Below are positions 6,310 to 7,192 of a stretch of DNA of 7,192 nucleotides, one piece after another. Position 1 is the stretch's first letter, and the number at the start of each line of letters is the position of its first letter. The DNA comes from Opitutales bacterium (GTDB taxonomy: Bacteria > Verrucomicrobiota > Verrucomicrobiia > Opitutales > Intestinicryptomonadaceae), in contig JAGBOM010000352.1 in the NCBI GenBank assembly GCA_017633865.1, forward strand, positions 1 to 7,192, read 5' to 3'. The translations under genes and the position numbers were made by a program. The notes under the pieces were generated by a model that worked only from the letters and a program-made list of their open reading frames with translations, had not been told where the DNA came from and made no database searches.

Positions 6310-6537
6310 AAAAAATGCGGATTCGCCGCCGGCGCGATATTTGCCGGCGCGGAGTTTTGCGGAGAGCCAATCTTTAAAATTCTTGCGGCGGCTTGGGCTT
6401 AAAAAACGCCCGCTTGGCGATTGCGAAACTTTTTGTTTGTTTACGCTCCTTCGGCGGAGCTTTAAAATTCCGCGCGCGCAAAAACGCATGCGGAATTTTC
6501 TTGTATTTTTTTAGGCGGCTGTATTTTATTGTTCTTT
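6310..6537 (+). other. Non-coding gap with several hairpins before the last gene
   Basis: No gene is supported here; open frames in this stretch lack any recognisable protein feature. Three inverted repeats stand out. CGCCGGC (6327-6333) pairs exactly with GCCGGCG (6343-6349). GCTCC (6445-6449) pairs with GGAGC (6456-6460) and is followed by TTT. AAAATTCCGC (6464-6473) pairs exactly with GCGGAATTTT (6490-6499). CAATC (6368-6372) and GATTG (6419-6423) could close a wider structure containing GGGC/GCCC (6395-6398/6408-6411). TTTAAAATTC occurs twice (6373-6382, 6461-6470). The structures could belong to the 5' leader of the following gene or be terminator debris. No known riboswitch class is recognised. 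Confidence 0.5.
6464..6512 (+). terminator. Hairpin with T-rich tail just upstream of the last gene; possible terminator or attenuator
   Basis: A perfect 10-base-pair stem, AAAATTCCGC (6464-6473) with GCGGAATTTT (6490-6499), can gain GCG/CGC pairs inside its 16-base loop. CTTGTA follows, then seven T residues (6506-6512). The T run is six bases away from the stem, which is not ideal for intrinsic termination. It lies 25 bases before the ATG at 6538. If transcription starts upstream, the hairpin would be in the leader of that gene; if not, it would simply insulate the gene from readthrough. Which applies cannot be decided from sequence. Confidence 0.4.
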
Positions 6538-7192
6538 ATGAGGGGAGCATCTTATTATTTGACCGCCGCGGCTCTTTTCGCCGCTTCCGCGCTAAACGCG
6601 GAATTTTATAATTTGACCGTCAAGACGGTAGCGCCGCAGACCGATTTTCCGGACGCCGTATTTTTCATCGAGCCCGAAACCATGCAAATGAAGGGCTTTG
6701 AAGCCCAAATAAAGCCCGTGGGCTTCGGCGGCGAGGGCATAAAAACCATCACAGTTCAAAACCAGGAACTGCGCGAAAGGCTGCTTGAAGCCATGCAAAA
6801 GGAGCTCTCCCTAAAAAACTCCGAAAAGCTCGACAACCTGCGCGAAAAGCTCCTCAACGCCTGCAAACGCCTTGAAATGGCCGCGGGCTACCCTGAAGAG
6901 CCCGAAATGGCCGCCGGAAACAAAAGGGGAATTTCCCCCCGCCGAATGAAGAACGACCGCGCCGACGCCGCCTTTATGCGCAACCGCGCCGCCGCCAGAA
7001 ATATGGAGGCCTACGAAAAGGCCAAGGCCGAGTTTGAAGCTTTCGACGCGCAGTACCAAAGGGCAAAGCGCAACAAGAATGTCGAAAAATCCCTCGTAGC
7101 GGAAATCGACGAAAAAATCAAGGCTCGCTACGACAAATATTTTTCGGAGGCGATAATTCCCGACGGCACCCTGCCTTTCGGCACGTTCTGCG
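6538..7192 (+). CDS. Exported, charged, helical protein of unknown function (runs off right edge)
   Basis: From the ATG there are 218 full codons with no stop before the window ends. The first 21 residues, MRGASYYLTAAALFAASALNA, look like a signal peptide cleaved before Glu22. Its basic end is short, with a single Arg. A probable small beta-rich part follows (about 22-75, with VFFIEPETMQMKGFEAQIKPVGF at 41-63). Next is a long, highly charged, Ala/Glu/Lys/Arg-rich stretch (about 76-202) likely to be helical or coiled coil, interrupted by GYPEEPE (117-123) and GNKRGISP (127-134). After that the sequence becomes IIPDGTLPFGTF (206-217), which may start another domain. I recognise no family, catalytic motif or lipobox. 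A periplasmic structural or adaptor-like role is possible but unsupported. Reading frame and codon use match the neighbouring genes, so it is a real gene. The start is fixed mainly by the signal peptide, since there is no Shine-Dalgarno. Confidence 0.75.
   Translation, partial: MRGASYYLTAAALFAASALNAEFYNLTVKTVAPQTDFPDAVFFIEPETMQMKGFEAQIKPVGFGGEGIKTITVQNQELRERLLEAMQKELSLKNSEKLDNLREKLLNACKRLEMAAGYPEEPEMAAGNKRGISPRRMKNDRADAAFMRNRAAARNMEAYEKAKAEFEAFDAQYQRAKRNKNVEKSLVAEIDEKIKARYDKYFSEAIIPDGTLPFGTFC

Noticed and set aside
6393..6611. A 72-codon plus-strand frame in the gap before the last gene
   Set aside because: It starts at a TTG, crosses two hairpins, and overlaps the signal peptide of the last gene in another frame. 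The product looks like translated non-coding sequence.
6607..6612. A perfect TATAAT inside the last gene
   Set aside because: It lies within coding sequence and has no -35 box at 16-18 bases upstream. A chance match is more likely.

Overview
The window holds ordinary chromosomal genes from what is probably a Verrucomicrobiota/PVC-type bacterium. The pointers are a sialate O-acetylesterase-type secreted hydrolase, a PqqL-like M16 protease with an export signal, and a 33-residue bS22/mS38-like ribosomal protein beginning MGNLKKKRR. In addition, none of the six genes has a recognisable Shine-Dalgarno sequence. This placement comes from recalled family resemblance, not from a search. I see no phage, transposase, CRISPR array, tRNA or rRNA.

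Layout: (1) Bases 1-398, minus strand, are the first 132 codons of a branched-chain amino acid aminotransferase (ilvE) that runs off the left edge. (2) Bases 399-592 form a divergent intergenic region with a possible ilvE promoter and a GC-rich dyad around a 12-base palindrome. (3) Bases 593-2086, plus strand, encode a secreted SGNH-type acetylesterase, closed by a good intrinsic terminator at 2129-2168. (4) Bases 2169-2479 are an AT-rich gap holding a degenerate three-copy repeat. (5) Bases 2480-3229 (class I SAM methyltransferase) and 3236-6073 (945-residue exported M16 zinc protease) are six bases apart and look like one operon. (6) A hairpin at 6076-6120 sits just before a 33-codon gene at 6146-6247 for a bS22/mS38-like small-subunit ribosomal protein, which ends in a GC-rich terminator. 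(7) Bases 6310-6537 are non-coding with several hairpins. (8) From 6538 to the right edge is the first part of an exported, charged, helical protein that I do not recognise.

Together the genes suggest a heterotroph that removes acetyl groups from glycans outside the cytoplasm and processes peptides in its envelope. Only the methyltransferase/protease pair shows real evidence of linkage. I did not find a clear undescribed system. The points most worth a second look are the tiny ribosomal gene with its leader hairpin, the three-copy intergenic repeat, the hairpin-rich leader of the last gene, and that unrecognised exported protein.
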